Of a stretch of DNA of 30,216 nt, positions 22,301 through 30,127 are shown piece by piece; positions within the stretch are counted from its first letter, which is position 1; every line of letters begins with the position of its first letter. The translations under genes and the position numbers were made by a program. Origin of the DNA: a virus; the IMG/VR virus record IMGVR_UViG_3300025872_000213, positions 1-30,216 of that record; one strand, 5' to 3'. The notes under the pieces are model-generated. The model did not search any database and was not told where the DNA came from. It was given only the letters and a program-made list of their open reading frames with translations.

Positions 22301-22515
22301 CCGTACTGTTACGGGGTTGCTAAACAGCCACGACGGCCGTGTGTATACTGGCCGAGCGGAGCGAGGCCGACAGCCACAGTGCTAGCGCAGCCCAGCCCTC
22401 AAAGGCTGGGCTGCACAGTACAGAGCGGTCAGATGCGAGTCCGTCTGCGCTGCCGCTTGACGTACCCGCATCTCAGAAACAGCACGAAATTTCTGAAACA
22501 GAACAGGGGGGGACT
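22301..22515. other. Gene-free interval with promoter-like TATACT and a strong hairpin (22387-22414)
   Basis: There is a TATACT at 22344-22349 with a loose TTGCTA 21 bases upstream, too far for a standard promoter. The hairpin GCAGCCCAGCC-CTCAAA-GGCTGGGCTGC (22387-22414) has a perfect 11-bp stem and no U-tract. It could end the integrase transcript. A frame from GTG 22339 runs through, but its early part translates into the hairpin and looks non-coding. Confidence 0.45.
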
Positions 22516-22518
22516 GTG

Positions 22519-23001
22519 GTGTCCGAAAGTCTGCTCGATGCGCGCTACTGGATCGTGCCGAGAGCCGAACGGCTCACGGCGCTGATGGCCGACCTGCGGC
22601 CAGCCGAAGCGCTCGCCGCCTGGTGGGCCGAAACCGAAGAGTTGTTCACCGCCACCTGGGCCGCCGAAAAACGGGCAGAACAGACAGGCCCGTCAGCGGC
22701 CGCAGAAAGCCCCCAGAAGCCTTCCAGGCTGTCAATGGAATGCCTGACCGGTCAGGGGCTGTCGATCCGTCAGGCGGCCGTACAGGCCGGTCTGAGCGAA
22801 GCGCAGGCGGTCGGCCTGCTCCTCAACCCGCGCTGTCAAGGGAACGCTTCACGATACTGTGACTGCGACGACGACATCCGCCGCGGCGCACTCCACCACC
22901 AGTCCCAAGCGGCCCTCGCCCGCAAACACGCGATCAGCCGCCATGCGGTCGCCCGCCTCGCCACCCTTGCCACCCCGAAAGGCACCCCCGATGGGCAGTG
23001 A
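22519..23001 (+). CDS. Protein with two helix-turn-helix-like segments (about 160 aa)
   Basis: A GTG at 22519 (or 22516) follows a GGGGGG run. The N-terminus VSESLLDARYWIVPRAERLT is helical. A first HTH is near QGLSIRQAAVQAGLSEAQAVG and a second near SQAALARKHAISRHAVARLA. Between them is a Cys-containing stretch, NPRCQGNASRYCDCDDDI, that could hold a metal. The first HTH follows a Ser-Met-Glu motif. It starts the replication module and may be a transcription or replication initiator factor; not recognised further. Confidence 0.6.
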   Translation: MSESLLDARYWIVPRAERLTALMADLRPAEALAAWWAETEELFTATWAAEKRAEQTGPSAAAESPQKPSRLSMECLTGQGLSIRQAAVQAGLSEAQAVGLLLNPRCQGNASRYCDCDDDIRRGALHHQSQAALARKHAISRHAVARLATLATPKGTPDGQ

Positions 23002-23815
23002 ACTCCGCACCGACGGCCGCTGGCAACACACCTTCCGCCAGAGCTTCCTCGGCAGCTTCGCAATGTGCCCCGAGAAAGCCCGCCACGACTACTACGGCCT
23101 GTCCGAACATCGACACAACGACGCCACCGCGCTCGGCACCGCATTCCACGCCGCCGCCGAGTACGCCTGCTACGAACTGCGCGACACGCCCACCGCCCCC
23201 ACCACCGACCTTATGGTCGAGGTCGCCCACCAAGAACTCGCCACCATCGGAGACTGGGACACCGTCCGCCTCACCCGCACCCAGATGGACGACGCCCTCC
23301 CGATCATGTGCGACGGCTGGATCGCAGAAATCATGCCCGCGGTCGAACCGCTCGACATGGAATACACCTTCCATGTTCCGCTCTACGAAGACGACGAACG
23401 CGTCATCGCCCTCTCCGGCACCATGGACTGCGTCGCTGCCGACGGCATCGTCTGGGACTGGAAAACCTCGTCCAGCCTGCGCGGCTACACGTCCGACGCA
23501 TGGGAGAAACGACGGTGGGCAGTCCAGCCGACCGTCTACCTGTACGCCCACTCGGTCGAGGGCGGCCCAGGCGCCGAACTAGACCAACTCACCTTCCGCT
23601 ACGCGGCCATCGACTACACCGGCAAGACCGCGACGCTTGACATCGTCCGTCACGACGGCCACGTCCGCTGGCTTACAGATCAGACGTTGCGGATCGCCCG
23701 CCTGATCGAGTCGGACGTGCCGACCTGGCCGTTGAACGATGCCGGCTGGCACTGCTCCCCGAAATGGTGCGACCTGTGGGCCGACTGCAAAGGCGCCCAC
23801 ATCGAAGCCTGGTAA
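22991..23815 (+). CDS. Cas4/RecB-like nuclease with a four-cysteine iron-sulfur motif
   Basis: This 274-residue protein overlaps the previous gene by 11 bases. Cys26 (GSFAMCPEKAR) and Cys255, Cys260 and Cys266 (HCSPKWCDLWADCKG) match the one-plus-three cysteine pattern of iron-sulfur RecB-family nucleases. Active-site motifs are visible: His53 (GTAFHAAAE), Asp146 (SGTMDCV), Asp156 and Lys158 (VWDWKTS), and Gln179-x3-Tyr183 (QPTVYLY). It is likely a DNA exonuclease for recombination. It is not linked to a CRISPR array here. Phage Cas4-like proteins are known in several actinophages. Confidence 0.8.
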   Translation: MGSELRTDGRWQHTFRQSFLGSFAMCPEKARHDYYGLSEHRHNDATALGTAFHAAAEYACYELRDTPTAPTTDLMVEVAHQELATIGDWDTVRLTRTQMDDALPIMCDGWIAEIMPAVEPLDMEYTFHVPLYEDDERVIALSGTMDCVAADGIVWDWKTSSSLRGYTSDAWEKRRWAVQPTVYLYAHSVEGGPGAELDQLTFRYAAIDYTGKTATLDIVRHDGHVRWLTDQTLRIARLIESDVPTWPLNDAGWHCSPKWCDLWADCKGAHIEAW

Positions 23816-23886
23816 GGCTGCCAAACATCTGTTCGGCCACCTGTAGACTGTCAAGCAATCCCCAAACAGAAAGAGGGCACACCCGC

Positions 23887-24474
23887 ATGGGCAACAGCAG
23901 CGTCACCTACGACGACCAGGGCGAGATTGTCGGCACGACCGTCACCGACCGGATCGTCACGGTCCAGTACTCGCGGAAGATGGGCAGGCCGAACTACGGC
24001 AACGAGGAATGCGGGATCTTCTCGCAGATCGCCGTCACCGACAGCGACGATCACGACAGCGTGCAGCAGAAGATCGTGGCGGAGATGGCGTTCCTCAAGA
24101 CGCTCGTCCACGCCCAGCTCGGCATCGAGTCGGCGCAAGGCAAGGACGGGGTGGTCCGCGAGGCACAGGCCGACGAACCGCCCGCTGCGCCCGCGGCGAA
24201 GAAGGTGTCGCCTGCTGCGAAGCGACCTGCGGCGAAGCCTGCTGGTAAGGCGAACGATGCGAAGGTCGCGCTGTGGCAGGAGTGGGTGGATGCGCCGTCG
24301 AACTTCTGGGACAACCGTCCCGAGGTGACAGGCAAGCCGAAGAGCAACCCGCGTGGCCCCGACCTGAAGCACAAGGAGAGCGGGCAGGGCCTGTGGATCG
24401 ATGACAAGACGCCTGCGTTTGCCCGTCTGGTGTTGGACGGGGAGGCGTCGGCGGTGGACGACGAGGCGTTCTGA
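23887..24474 (+). CDS. Single-stranded-DNA-binding-like protein with acidic C-terminus
   Basis: This 195-residue protein has a beta-rich N-terminal domain (SVTYDDQGEIVGTTVTDRIVTVQYSRK). A Lys/Ala-rich linker follows (AAKKVSPAAKRPAAKPAGK). A short conserved-looking domain has FWDNRPEVTGKPKSNPRGPD and LKHKESGQGLWIDD. It ends VDDEAF, like the acidic-Phe tail through which bacterial SSB recruits partners. Upstream (23844-23849) is a TAGACT that may be a -10, without a good -35. Position between a RecB-like nuclease and a methyltransferase fits replication. It is not a classical OB-fold SSB by eye. Confidence 0.6.
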   Translation: MGNSSVTYDDQGEIVGTTVTDRIVTVQYSRKMGRPNYGNEECGIFSQIAVTDSDDHDSVQQKIVAEMAFLKTLVHAQLGIESAQGKDGVVREAQADEPPAAPAAKKVSPAAKRPAAKPAGKANDAKVALWQEWVDAPSNFWDNRPEVTGKPKSNPRGPDLKHKESGQGLWIDDKTPAFARLVLDGEASAVDDEAF

Positions 24475-24480
24475 CCGACG

Positions 24481-25596
24481 ATGGTCGGAACGACAGTTGA
24501 CCTGTTCTGCGGTTGCGGCGGCTGGGACGAAGGTGCCCGCCAACTCGGCCTTGACACTGTCGGCATCGAGTTGGATGGCGACGCGGTCGCTACCGCTCGC
24601 GCCGCAGGCGGTCACGTCATTCACGGCGACGTAACCACAATGCATCCGACCACCTTTCAGCCGTGCGACGGACTGATCGCCTCACCGCCCTGCACCGACT
24701 TCTCAAAGGCGGGAAAACAAGCAGGGATCGAAGGCAAGACAGGTGTGCTGATGTGGGAAGTGCCCCGCTGGGTCGAGCAGTTGCGTCCAAGGTGGGTGGC
24801 GTGCGAGCAGGTACCACCTGCCCGTAAGTGGTGGGAGCTGTTCGCCGGCCAGTTTGCCGACCTTGGCTATGCGACGTGGGTGGGCGTGTTGAACGCTGCC
24901 GATTATGGGGTGCCGCAGACTCGCCGTCGGGCGTTCTTGTTGGCTCGACGGGACGGGCTTCCTGTCGGGCCTCCCGAGCCGACTCATGCGAAGGGGGGCG
25001 ATGAGGGGCTGTTGGGGGAGCGGAAGCGGTGGGTGTCAATGGCCGAAGCGCTCGGTTGGGGCATGACCGACCATCCGTACAAGACGCTGGCTACGTCTAG
25101 ATCCAGTGGTGGTGGTCCCGACAAGGAAAAGTTGGGCGGTTCGGGGGCACGCAAGTTTGTGTACGGGGAGATGGAAAGCGGACGGTGGGTTGTGAACACG
25201 GGACGCGATTGGAAGAAGGGCGGGACGCGTGCCGACGCTCAGAAGATCCCGATCAGCAGTCCAGCGCCGACGGTCACGTCCAACAGCACTCGGGCGTGGA
25301 TTGTTCACGACCAAAGCGGCACCGACATCGACCTCACCTGGCCCACCACCAGACCCGCCACCACCATCGCCAACCGTGCCCTCGTCCCACACCCAGGAGC
25401 CAACGCCAACCGATACAACGGCGCCACCAAAAGCCGCAACGACGGATTCAAAATCGAAATCGAAGATGCGCTAATCCTCCAATCGTTCCCTGCCAACTAT
25501 CCGCTCCACGGCAACAAGACCTCCCAGTTCCGACAGGTCGGCAACGCCGTCCCGCCAGCGCTTGCCGCGGCCGTCCTCGCCCAATTCGCCCAATGA
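24481..25596 (+). CDS. DNA (cytosine-5) methyltransferase
   Basis: This 371-residue enzyme has the C5-MTase motifs in order: I (VDLFCGCGGWDEG, residues 6-18), IV with the catalytic Cys71 (ASPPCTDFS), VI (CEQVPPARK, a Glu-Gln-Val form), VIII (PQTRRRAFLLA) and X (QVGNAVPPALAAAVLAQ). The region between VIII and X, which should hold the target-recognition domain, has repeats of Gly/Ser/Lys. Base-strand skew switches inside the gene near 25310. No cognate restriction gene is seen. It could protect phage DNA or modify a regulatory site. The target sequence is unknown. Confidence 0.92.
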   Translation: MVGTTVDLFCGCGGWDEGARQLGLDTVGIELDGDAVATARAAGGHVIHGDVTTMHPTTFQPCDGLIASPPCTDFSKAGKQAGIEGKTGVLMWEVPRWVEQLRPRWVACEQVPPARKWWELFAGQFADLGYATWVGVLNAADYGVPQTRRRAFLLARRDGLPVGPPEPTHAKGGDEGLLGERKRWVSMAEALGWGMTDHPYKTLATSRSSGGGPDKEKLGGSGARKFVYGEMESGRWVVNTGRDWKKGGTRADAQKIPISSPAPTVTSNSTRAWIVHDQSGTDIDLTWPTTRPATTIANRALVPHPGANANRYNGATKSRNDGFKIEIEDALILQSFPANYPLHGNKTSQFRQVGNAVPPALAAAVLAQFAQ

Positions 25597-26666
25597 GCAT
25601 CGAACTACTGGGCAGCGACCAAATCCAACAGCGCATCGACCAGCTCAAAGCAGGGGCCGGACCTGTCCAGCCCGCCCAGCCCACCAACAGGCCGGCCCCT
25701 GCCGCTTACCGTTACATCCGACCGCTTGACGCCGCTGCCAACAGCCTCATCGAAGCATTACAAGTCCGTGACGGCATCGGCCTCGGCCTCGCAGAAATCG
25801 ACATCCTCACCCGAGGATTCCGCGGCACCGACCTCGTCATCATCACCGGCTTCGCCCACTCAGGCAAAACACAACTGGTCAACACCGCGATCGTCAACAA
25901 CCCAGGTAAACGCATCCTGTTCTTCAGCCTGGACGACCCCGCAGAAATGATCCTCGCGAAACTTGTTGCGATGACCACAGGCATCCCCGCGGTCACCATC
26001 GAGCAAGAGATCCGTGACGGCAGCATCGACATGCAACAAGCCGTCCACCAGGCCGCCACCGAACGATTCTCCAACCTGCTCGTCGTGGACGACGTGATCG
26101 GCATCGCAGCGATGCAAGAAGCAGTTCGAGAAGCAGAAGAACTGTGGGGTGCAGCACCCGACGCGGTGATCATTGACTACATCGAGATGCTGCCAGGGTC
26201 AATTTCGGACGATCAGTCCAGTTCGGTGAAAGAGAAAGCGAACGATCTGAAACGGTGGGCGAAAGCCTCACCGTTCCCGATCATCGCACTCCACCAAGGC
26301 AGTCGCAGCAACGCCCGCCCAGGCGATCCGATCACTCTGCTGTCGATGGGGTTCTCGGGCGAGCAGCAGGCCACCATCGTGATCGGCTGCCGACGGAAAC
26401 GAGATCGTTCCGATCTCGATCCGTGGGAACGGCAAGCGCACGAACAGACCATCACGTTGCATGTGGTGAAGAACAAGCGTCCTGGCGGACGGCTCACCAA
26501 CTACGACGGGATCGATCTTGGGATGGATGAGGACACAGGGCTGATCCGTCCGCTGTCGGGACGGGAGCGTGCCCGTACGGTCGATCCTGATAGTGCGGCC
26601 GCACGGGCCGAACGGGCAGTCCAGTCGGCGCTCGATGTGCGAGGCCACGGCCGTCATGTCTTATGA
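25593..26666 (+). CDS. RecA/DnaB-fold ATPase, likely replicative helicase or DNA-dependent ATPase
   Basis: This 357-residue protein overlaps the methyltransferase stop (ATGA). After a flexible Pro/Gln-rich N-terminus (to about 40) it has a RecA-like core. Walker A GFAHSGKT lies at 86-93, and FSLDDPAEMILAKLVAMTTGIP is typical of DnaB/KaiC-like proteins. Walker B AVIIDYIEML has Asp195. A downstream IIALHQGSRSN segment fits the sensor region. The C-terminus is polar. It is directly followed by a primase, making a helicase-primase pair. It could also be a RecA-like recombinase; DnaB-like is favoured by the segment after Walker A. Confidence 0.75.
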   Translation: MSIELLGSDQIQQRIDQLKAGAGPVQPAQPTNRPAPAAYRYIRPLDAAANSLIEALQVRDGIGLGLAEIDILTRGFRGTDLVIITGFAHSGKTQLVNTAIVNNPGKRILFFSLDDPAEMILAKLVAMTTGIPAVTIEQEIRDGSIDMQQAVHQAATERFSNLLVVDDVIGIAAMQEAVREAEELWGAAPDAVIIDYIEMLPGSISDDQSSSVKEKANDLKRWAKASPFPIIALHQGSRSNARPGDPITLLSMGFSGEQQATIVIGCRRKRDRSDLDPWERQAHEQTITLHVVKNKRPGGRLTNYDGIDLGMDEDTGLIRPLSGRERARTVDPDSAAARAERAVQSALDVRGHGRHVL

Positions 26667-27603
26667 CGACCACATCGACCTGTACGTCGAACAGTTCGCG
26701 GGCCTGTTCGCCGGCCGTACCGACGCAGTCGGGACCGAAGCGGGCGGATCTGTACGCGGCGACAGTCTCCCGTGGGAAGAACTGTGGCACAACCATCTGA
26801 CAGGACGCGAACCGATCGGCATCTACCCGTTACGTGCCGACGGCCGCTGCCGATGGGGCTGCATCGACCTAGACATCAGATCGGACAAGAAACCGTCTGG
26901 CGACTATGCGAACGAAGACGATGCGAACACCGTCGCCCGCAACTTGCAGAACGTGTGGTCGGCCGTCGGGATCCGATCGTGGATCGAACGGACCCGTTCG
27001 CACGGCCGGCACGTCTGGATCTTCACCGACGACTGGATCGACGCGACCGTGATGCGTCACGCCCAACTGGCGGTCTGTCAGATCGCAGGCGCGTCAGCCC
27101 GCGAAGTCAACCCGAAACAGACCCGTCTCGGAGACGGACAGCTCGGGAACTATGTGCGGCTCCCATACGCGGGCGAGCAGCGGCCCATGATCCGCGGACA
27201 CGACCACAGCCGCTACCGCCTCGCAGAATTTTTACACTCTGCGACCCACTCTCTCGCCAGCGAAACAGAACTGGCCGCGGTTGCAGACCTGTGGCAGCCG
27301 CCCGCCCAACCGACAGTCGTTGTTGACAGCGACCTGGCTGTCCAATTTCGGAACGCTGCCGGTCGTGTACCCCCCTCGATCTGGTTTCGCATGAACCCGA
27401 AAGCGAGGGCCGTGTTTGCACACGGCCCGTCCGACGGCGACCGTTCCGACGGACTTGTCTACCTCGCCGGCCAATGCCGACTGTCAGGTCTCAATCCAGC
27501 CGAGACGGTCGTGGTGTTGCGTGAAGCAGGTTGGAACAAGTTTGCGGGACGGGCCGATGAGGGGCGGCGTCTGTCCGAGGTGGTGTCCGCCGCATGGAGG
27601 TGA
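26656..27603 (+). CDS. Archaeo-eukaryotic-type primase (AEP)
   Basis: This 315-residue protein overlaps the ATPase gene by 11 bases. It has the AEP catalytic set: Asp71 and Asp73 in GCIDLDIRS, then the Ser-x-His type motif RSHGRHVWIF (about 114-123). A later LGNYVRLPY segment and HDHSRYRL match the TOTE/phage-type primases I know. The C-terminal third (from about 240) is helical with NPKARAVFAHGPSDGDRSDGLVYLAGQCRLSGLNPAETV, a PriCT-like tail that may contact the helicase. Together with the neighbour it would prime the phage genome. Confidence 0.8.
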   Translation: MSYDDHIDLYVEQFAGLFAGRTDAVGTEAGGSVRGDSLPWEELWHNHLTGREPIGIYPLRADGRCRWGCIDLDIRSDKKPSGDYANEDDANTVARNLQNVWSAVGIRSWIERTRSHGRHVWIFTDDWIDATVMRHAQLAVCQIAGASAREVNPKQTRLGDGQLGNYVRLPYAGEQRPMIRGHDHSRYRLAEFLHSATHSLASETELAAVADLWQPPAQPTVVVDSDLAVQFRNAAGRVPPSIWFRMNPKARAVFAHGPSDGDRSDGLVYLAGQCRLSGLNPAETVVVLREAGWNKFAGRADEGRRLSEVVSAAWR

Positions 27604-27767
27604 CCTGCAAGTTCCGTCTCTACAAAAGCAACCATCAGATCGTCATGCACGGCGAAGACGACCTCGGACGCCGATTCTCCCTCACCCTTGACCGTACCTG
27701 GGCTGCCAACCTTGCCCTCGAATTAGACGACTGGCTTGCTGAAGATGCCGCCGACCCGACCGTGTAA
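27594..27767 (+). CDS. Small unknown protein (57 aa)
   Basis: The ATG is inside the last codons of the primase gene, a ten-base overlap. The product (MEVTCKFRLYKSNHQIVMHG ... LELDDWLAEDAADPTV) has short strands and an acidic helical tail. Its stop lies inside the endonuclease VII start region (27745-27767). The double overlap supports real coding despite the short length. Function unknown. Confidence 0.55.
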   Translation: MEVTCKFRLYKSNHQIVMHGEDDLGRRFSLTLDRTWAANLALELDDWLAEDAADPTV

Positions 27768-28152
27768 ACGATGCGGCCGGAACCGTGCCGAACGGTTCTA
27801 CACATCCGCTCGCGGTCACATCTGTGCCGACTGTCGCCGTGCGGCTGTACGACGCAACGCTCGTAACGGCCGACTGACCGACCTGTACGGCATTGACCAT
27901 GACGAGTACGACCAGATCCTGGCTGCCCAGCAGGGGGGGTGTGCGATTTGCGGACGGACTCCCCGCTACCAGTTGGACGTTGACCACGACCACAAACTGG
28001 AACGGGAAGTGGGTACACGCAGGCCGTCGATCCGTGGGCTGCTGTGCAAGCCGTGCAACCGTCGCCTGTTGCCGGCCGCTCGGGATGATGTGCGCGTGTT
28101 GGAAGCGGCGATCAGATATCTGTCCGATCCGCCTGCGAGGTCGGTGTTGTGA
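27745..28152 (+). CDS. Recombination endonuclease VII-like HNH nuclease
   Basis: This 135-residue protein has a leading zinc ribbon (Cys7-x2-Cys10, Cys27-x2-Cys30) and then the Endo VII/HNH core. CAICG (Cys66, Cys69), LDVDHDHKL (residues 77-85) and GLLCKPCNRRLLP (Cys101, Cys104) are the family marks. T4-type endonuclease VII resolves Holliday junctions and branched DNA before packaging. The ATG at 27745 is preferred over the upstream TTG. It is a stand-alone actinophage-type form with the extra N-terminal Cys pairs. Confidence 0.88.
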   Translation: MPPTRPCKRCGRNRAERFYTSARGHICADCRRAAVRRNARNGRLTDLYGIDHDEYDQILAAQQGGCAICGRTPRYQLDVDHDHKLEREVGTRRPSIRGLLCKPCNRRLLPAARDDVRVLEAAIRYLSDPPARSVL

Positions 28153-28355
28153 TCGAGGTGCGGAAGAAAGGGCAGGTGTTCACCGATGCCGAGTGGATTG
28201 TCACTGTTCGTCTTGAGCAGAACGGTAGGCTGTTAGGGGAATCCTTACCGCTCAGGTATGCGGATGCGTTTGTGGCGGGTCAGCCGTTGGAGGCGGGCCG
28301 GCTGATCGCGACCGCGATGTGGGAGATGGCGGTGAAGCTCAAGGGGAAACGGTGA
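28149..28355 (+). CDS. Small unknown protein (68 aa)
   Basis: GTG starts inside the endonuclease stop (GTGA) and its stop overlaps the next GTG, so it is coupled on both sides. It starts MIEVRKKGQVFTDAEWIVTV and has RLEQNGRLLGESLPLRY, alternating strands, and ends with a helical basic tail (ATAMWEMAVKLKGKR). No recognised family. Confidence 0.65.
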   Translation: MIEVRKKGQVFTDAEWIVTVRLEQNGRLLGESLPLRYADAFVAGQPLEAGRLIATAMWEMAVKLKGKR

Positions 28356-28825
28356 GTTTCAAAGACGACAGTTGGAACAACCGCAAACAACGCCTCGGAG
28401 ACGAAGCCGAACAAATCTTCGAGAACGTCTGCGCGAACAACTACATCCGCTACGGGCTAGAACGGCCGCCACTCCAAGTGTGGCGCATCCCCACCCGCAT
28501 CCGCCACACCCCCGACTACCTCATGACCGACAAGTTTGTCGAAGTCATCGGATGCGGCCGCGACCAGAAACTCAAAATTGCCGTCGAGAAACACGGAGCG
28601 TTGCGTTGGTGGCATGACCTCCACCCTGCCTGGCTGTTCGTATACGACGCCCACTGGCGACGATACGCATGGATCTCGCTCCCCCAACTGGACGAACTGC
28701 TCGGCGGAACCTGGGGCACCACCCTAGAAACCTTCCCCGAAGGGAAACCGTACTTCTCCATCCCCGTCGAAGCGATCTTCTCGACCTCCGACAACGTCGG
28801 GGAACTCCGTGACCCGACACCGTGA
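28352..28825 (+). CDS. Possible PD-(D/E)XK endonuclease-like protein (157 aa)
   Basis: The GTG start overlaps the previous stop. The segment HTPDYLMTDKFVEVIGCGRDQKLK has a Pro-Asp-Tyr, a Glu-Val-Ile and a Lys pair, in the order expected of a PD-(D/E)XK active site, with Glu20 as a possible extra acid. The exact lysine in the E-x-K position is missing (Glu-Val-Ile), so the fold assignment is weak; the later Lys73 might serve. Trp-rich strands follow (RRYAWISLPQLDELLGG). It may be a phage resolvase or restriction-like nuclease. Confidence 0.4.
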   Translation: MSFKDDSWNNRKQRLGDEAEQIFENVCANNYIRYGLERPPLQVWRIPTRIRHTPDYLMTDKFVEVIGCGRDQKLKIAVEKHGALRWWHDLHPAWLFVYDAHWRRYAWISLPQLDELLGGTWGTTLETFPEGKPYFSIPVEAIFSTSDNVGELRDPTP

Positions 28826-29195
28826 ACATCCCCACGCCGAACCAGCCATCCTCCTCTCAGGCACCCCCCTCACCCATTTACGGCCCGACAACCCGATCGA
28901 AGCACTCATGCTCTGCCCGCCAGGCGTCGAACCCGACCTGGCCCGCAACCAACTCGCACCACTCCGCGACATCCTCGCAGACGCAATCCTCACCCAACTA
29001 GACGACCGAGAACTGTGGATCTTTGAAGCACTCCACTACCGACGGCTCTCGCTCCGACAGCTCGCCCGCGAACTCTCGATCAGCAAGACACACATCGCCC
29101 GCATCCGTGACCACATCCATCAGAAACTTCAACAGGAACTGTTGAAAGACGACACCGTAAGGGGATACGTCCATGGCCGATACAACCTGGGATGA
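28809..29195 (+). CDS. Sigma-70 region 4-like helix-turn-helix protein (128 aa)
   Basis: This GTG-started gene overlaps the previous by 17 bases. The C-terminal half contains ALHYRRLSLRQLARELSISKTHIARIRDHIHQKLQQEL. This has the L-x-x-L-A-x-x-x-x-x-S-x-x-x-x-R-x-x-x pattern of sigma region 4 or of small late-transcription regulators of actinophages. The N-terminus is a proline-rich unrelated region. It could redirect host RNA polymerase to phage promoters, but it lacks region 2. A good candidate for late-gene control. Confidence 0.6.
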   Translation: MTRHREHPHAEPAILLSGTPLTHLRPDNPIEALMLCPPGVEPDLARNQLAPLRDILADAILTQLDDRELWIFEALHYRRLSLRQLARELSISKTHIARIRDHIHQKLQQELLKDDTVRGYVHGRYNLG

Positions 29196-29664
29196 CGCCG
29201 TCCAACTCATCTTGGACGGCCTCTGCGAAACGCTCGTCACCAAACAGCACGACTATGGACATGAGAACATTCTGTGGGGTGGCCCCGAAGGGGTGCTGGT
29301 GCGGGCACATGACAAGATTGCCCGCATCAAAAACCTGCTCGGCCGCGACCAGGCCGCCAACGAGTCGTTGCGTGACAGTTGGCTAGACCTTGCCGGCTAC
29401 GCAGTCATCGCAATGATGCTGATGGACGGAACATTCACCCGACCGCTCGCATGCGACATCAACACGGGCCGTCAACATGATGACCGTTTCCGCCACTCGG
29501 ACGGCACCTGGCAAAACCATCCCGAAGAGACACGGATGGCCGAACAGCCGCCGATCACCGAAGGGCACGTCAAAGCATGGATCGCCCAAGCGATCGCCCA
29601 TCACATGCGGTCGGCACACGAAACAGAAACGTGGCCGAAGCGCATGTACATCAACGAACTGTAG
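29173..29664 (+). CDS. Nucleotide modification-associated domain 1 (DUF1599) protein
   Basis: This 163-residue protein carries the family signature: KQHDYGHENILWGGPEGVLVRAHDKIARIKNLL and then SLRDSWLDLAGYAVIAMMLM, with the His/Asp-rich helices typical of Nmad1. The domain is common in phages and often lies near base-modification genes; its reaction is not known to me. The C-terminus (about 100-163) is an added helix-rich segment with EGHVKAWIAQAIAHHMRS. Overlaps the previous gene by 23 bases. Confidence 0.8.
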   Translation: MADTTWDDAVQLILDGLCETLVTKQHDYGHENILWGGPEGVLVRAHDKIARIKNLLGRDQAANESLRDSWLDLAGYAVIAMMLMDGTFTRPLACDINTGRQHDDRFRHSDGTWQNHPEETRMAEQPPITEGHVKAWIAQAIAHHMRSAHETETWPKRMYINEL

Positions 29665-29952
29665 ATGGACACCGACCGATATTTGGCCTGGCTGAACGAA
29701 GGAATCGATGCAGGGTTCTGCTCGATGCCTGTCTGCACACAGCACGACATGCTGCCAGCGACCGACGAAGAGATCGACGAGTGGGATGCAGGGCACGATC
29801 CATGCCTGTTCGGGGTCAGACTGTGGGAGCCTTGGGATGACAACGCCGGCACGAAGGCAACAGATCGAACGGAAAGCGAACGAACTGCTCGCCCAACTCA
29901 GAACGAACCGTACGGCACGGTTCACGACATCCGACGAAACCTACCGGCGTGA
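29665..29952 (+). CDS. Small unknown actinophage-type protein (95 aa)
   Basis: The ATG follows the previous stop directly. The product has MDTDRYLAWLNEGIDAGFCS and MPVCTQHDMLPATDEEIDEWDAG, then HDPCLFGVRLWEPW. The Cys-His-Asp-Cys spacing and EE-x-x-E-W-x-x-G pattern recall small proteins of actinophages. The last 35 residues overlap the next ORF for 116 bases and could be out-of-frame tail sequence of lower confidence. Function unknown. Confidence 0.6.
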   Translation: MDTDRYLAWLNEGIDAGFCSMPVCTQHDMLPATDEEIDEWDAGHDPCLFGVRLWEPWDDNAGTKATDRTESERTARPTQNEPYGTVHDIRRNLPA

Positions 29953-30127
29953 CGTGATCGTCCGCCTCAACCAGCTCCTCGGCGGCGACCTCTACCCCGA
30001 CGAACTGCTACCCACCGTCCGAGCAACCCGTACGGCTGCTGCGACTCCTCGCGCATCTTCTCCGTCCGTCGAATCGCTCCAGCACCTGGAAGGAGGGCGC
30101 TCACGATGGCTACGGCAGACCAGGTGA
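29837..30127 (+). CDS. Small helical protein of unknown function (96 aa)
   Basis: The ATG at 29837 is near the 3' end of the preceding gene, in a different frame. The first half is helical (MTTPARRQQIERKANELLAQ; SDETYRRDVIVRLNQLLGG), then DLYPDELLPTV and a low-complexity Ala/Ser tail. Helical first half supports coding, but the 116-base overlap with 29665-29952 means one of the two may be shorter than drawn. Its end overlaps the next ATG by 22 bases. Confidence 0.45.
   Translation: MTTPARRQQIERKANELLAQLRTNRTARFTTSDETYRRDVIVRLNQLLGGDLYPDELLPTVRATRTAAATPRASSPSVESLQHLEGGRSRWLRQTR

Noticed and set aside
22339-22518. N-terminal extension of the double-HTH gene back to GTG 22339
   Set aside because: The extension would encode across a perfect 11-bp hairpin. 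The GTG behind a GGGGGG run at 22519 or 22516 is a better start.
22991-23815. A CRISPR adaptation locus suggested by the Cas4-like gene
   Set aside because: There is no Cas1, Cas2 or repeat-spacer array anywhere in the window, and phage Cas4-like nucleases commonly stand alone.
25185-25592. A 136-codon N-terminal extension of the RecA-like ATPase
   Set aside because: It lies inside the methyltransferase gene in another frame and is Arg/Gln/Pro-rich. The ATG at 25593 overlaps the previous stop, as elsewhere in this operon.
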